DNA of 64,000 bases, from contig JASAON010001655.1 of assembly GCA_030849065.1 (NCBI GenBank), positions 124,001-188,000 on the forward strand, read 5' to 3'. Positions 62,775 through 64,000 of the stretch are shown piece after piece. Each line of letters begins with the position of its first letter. Within the stretch, counting starts at the first letter, position 1. The translations under genes and the position numbers were made by a program. This stretch comes from Jaenimonas drosophilae (lineage: Eukaryota; Euglenozoa; Kinetoplastea; Trypanosomatida; Trypanosomatidae). The notes beneath the pieces were generated by a model. That model saw only the letters and a list, made by a program, of their open reading frames with translations, was not told the origin of the DNA and did not search any database.

Positions 62775-64000
62775 TCACGTATCTTGCGTTTCCATAGCCA
62801 AAGAATGTGTGTGGTCAGAGTTGGCTCTCTGCGAAGTGGTCTGGGCCTCCTCTACTTCGGTGAATGCCGGCACCTCATTCCGCTCGGCTTCCAACCCACG
62901 CGCGGCGATAGAGCCATGACTCAGTTCCATCTTCACGGTGGAGGTAGAGCTGATGATGGATGCGTGCTGCTCAGCCGAGGAACTAAGCTCACTGACAACT
63001 GCCCGGCTTGAGTCCACGCTGCCACTCATGCACTTCTCCATCTTGGCACTGCCAGTGGGTTGAACCTCGCCCAAGGAAGAAGACCCCGAAAGATGTGTGT
63101 TGGGTGATTGCTGGCCCTCGTCGCCAGCTTCCACAGGAGGAGGTGCCCCCTCATCTACATCGGCAGAGCCCACACCAAACATACCGTCATGACGCCGACC
63201 TGCAGGGGGAGAGATTGGGGGAGAAGACCCACGACGTGCGGAGCTGCAGGACCTGCAGTGTAGGGCGGCTGGTGGATTAACATGGGAGCACACGCGGCAG
63301 GTCCATGGCGGGTAGTTGCGCTTGATGGGAGGGGGCTTGACCTCGGACGAGTCCCCATCATGTTCCTCCGACTGCCCATCCTCCCCTTTGGGATCCAGTT
63401 CTCGTGAGCTGAGAGCAATGAAGTCGCCTTCTTCTGGGTCCCTAAAGCGGACGTGGGTCTGCCGCACGTTGAGGCAGCGCATCAAGTTTTTGTGCGTCTT
63501 CCGCTCGAATTGGTCTGCCAACACCGCCAGTGGCCGCAGATCTTCATCATCCGCGAACACGCGTCGATAATCAAGCAAGGTTAGCCGTGCGAGGTGCTGG
63601 ACGCGTCGCTGCCCCGGGCTCTCCGCACGTCTCGAGGCCAACATGACTAGTTTTTCCTTCACCCCACTATTCCGTGCTACCGATACGTGAAAGGCTCGGC
63701 TGCCGCTGCTCACCATATACTCGAGCAGCAGCAGCGTGGCATATGCGCTGTCATTGTGCGAAAAGGATAGATGCTCGCACACGTTCTGCAGCACCAACTT
63801 GGAGTGCTCCTCGGCGAGCGCCAAACATGTGGCTGGGTAGTTTTTTCCTGAGTTGGATTGCACAGAATCAGCGATGGAATCCTCCTCAGTTGTTTCTTGT
63901 GCGGTTGACGCTGAGAGTGACGAACGCGTGGCGGGGTTGTGATTGTATTGTACGCGACGGAAAAAATGGACGGCTCCATGAACGTTGTTGGAGATCTTGT
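62775..64000 (-). CDS. VHS/ENTH-like helical domain plus RanBP2 zinc finger protein, 5' end beyond the window
   Basis: The frame is open from the stop at 62775 to the right edge, so the start is missing (at least 408 codons seen). Near the edge comes 'HGAVHFFRRVQYNHN' and a Ser/Thr-rich stretch. Then a helical repeat domain has 'YATLLLLEYMVSSGSRAFHV' and 'LARLTLLDYRRVF', with the pattern of VHS/ENTH/CID superhelices that bind membrane cargo or C-terminal tails. A RanBP2-type finger 'WTCRVCSHVNPPAALHCRSC' follows, then ~150 low-complexity residues. Domain family names are pattern-based. A ubiquitin- or RNA-binding finger would fit endosomal sorting or RNA roles respectively. Confidence 0.6.
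   Translation of the reverse strand, partial: KISNNVHGAVHFFRRVQYNHNPATRSSLSASTAQETTEEDSIADSVQSNSGKNYPATCLALAEEHSKLVLQNVCEHLSFSHNDSAYATLLLLEYMVSSGSRAFHVSVARNSGVKEKLVMLASRRAESPGQRRVQHLARLTLLDYRRVFADDEDLRPLAVLADQFERKTHKNLMRCLNVRQTHVRFRDPEEGDFIALSSRELDPKGEDGQSEEHDGDSSEVKPPPIKRNYPPWTCRVCSHVNPPAALHCRSCSSARRGSSPPISPPAGRRHDGMFGVGSADVDEGAPPPVEAGDEGQQSPNTHLSGSSSLGEVQPTGSAKMEKCMSGSVDSSRAVVSELSSSAEQHASIISSTSTVKMELSHGSIAARGLEAERNEVPAFTEVEEAQTTSQRANSDHTHSLAMETQDT

Noticed and set aside
1..64000. tRNA, rRNA, snRNA or CRISPR elements
   Set aside because: I looked for B-box-like GGTTCGANNCC, repeated spacer arrays and rRNA cores and saw none. A covariance search would be decisive.

Overview
The window looks like chromosomal DNA of a kinetoplastid flagellate (trypanosomatid or close relative). 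Protein genes are intron-free and closely packed in two long same-strand runs. Almost every start codon follows a polypyrimidine tract and an AG on the coding strand, as expected for spliced-leader trans-splicing of polycistronic transcripts. Several products (divergent cyclophilin, LysRS with C-terminal extension, hexose-transporter-type MFS protein, RanBP2-finger proteins, basic kinetoplast-protein-like products) are typical of this group. The species cannot be fixed from sequence reading alone. There are no tRNA, rRNA, CRISPR or bacterial-type signals.

Left run, + strand, about 0.2-21.6 kb, 14 genes: trypsin-like protease, karyopherin, ribosomal protein uS15 (S13), a mitochondrial unknown, a coiled-coil unknown, a type I membrane protein, SmD2, a PI-PLC X-domain protein, coatomer beta-prime, a four-finger RanBP2 protein, a PP2A B''-type subunit, ribosomal protein eL42, and two adjacent lysine/arginine-rich proteins with mitochondrial-type N-termini that resemble kinetoplast-associated proteins.

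About 21.65-23.50 kb is a convergent strand-switch region without a credible gene. It has long G and C runs, diverged ~200-bp repeats, one undetermined base and a perfect 173-bp tandem duplication. The two transcription units should terminate here.

Right run, - strand, 64.0 down to 23.5 kb, 23 genes. Read in transcription order: VHS-like/RanBP2 protein (cut by the window edge), DIM1 rRNA dimethylase, small mitochondrial membrane protein, MBL-like/SAM protein, START-domain protein, PNKP, hydroxyisobutyrate-dehydrogenase-like enzyme, SET-domain protein, tail-anchored LRR protein, YIPF1/2-like protein, class I glutamine amidotransferase, lysyl-tRNA synthetase, alkyl-DHAP synthase, a giant LRR-NTPase-WD40 protein, an Asn/Arg-rich protein with an ALYREF-like C-terminal motif, a cyclin, two mitochondrial-type unknowns, a MATH/coiled-coil protein, a TMEM50-like protein, another mitochondrial unknown, a cyclophilin-like protein and a sugar transporter.

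Neighbouring genes share no obvious pathway, which is normal for kinetoplastid transcription units. The best candidates for unusual biology are the STAND-type LRR/NTPase/WD40 protein, the paired basic proteins beside the termination zone, the G-run-rich strand-switch region, the ALYREF-like tail, and a recurrent layout in which the predicted splice-acceptor AG directly abuts an ATG. In that layout the ATG is sometimes a mini-uORF whose stop overlaps the true start.
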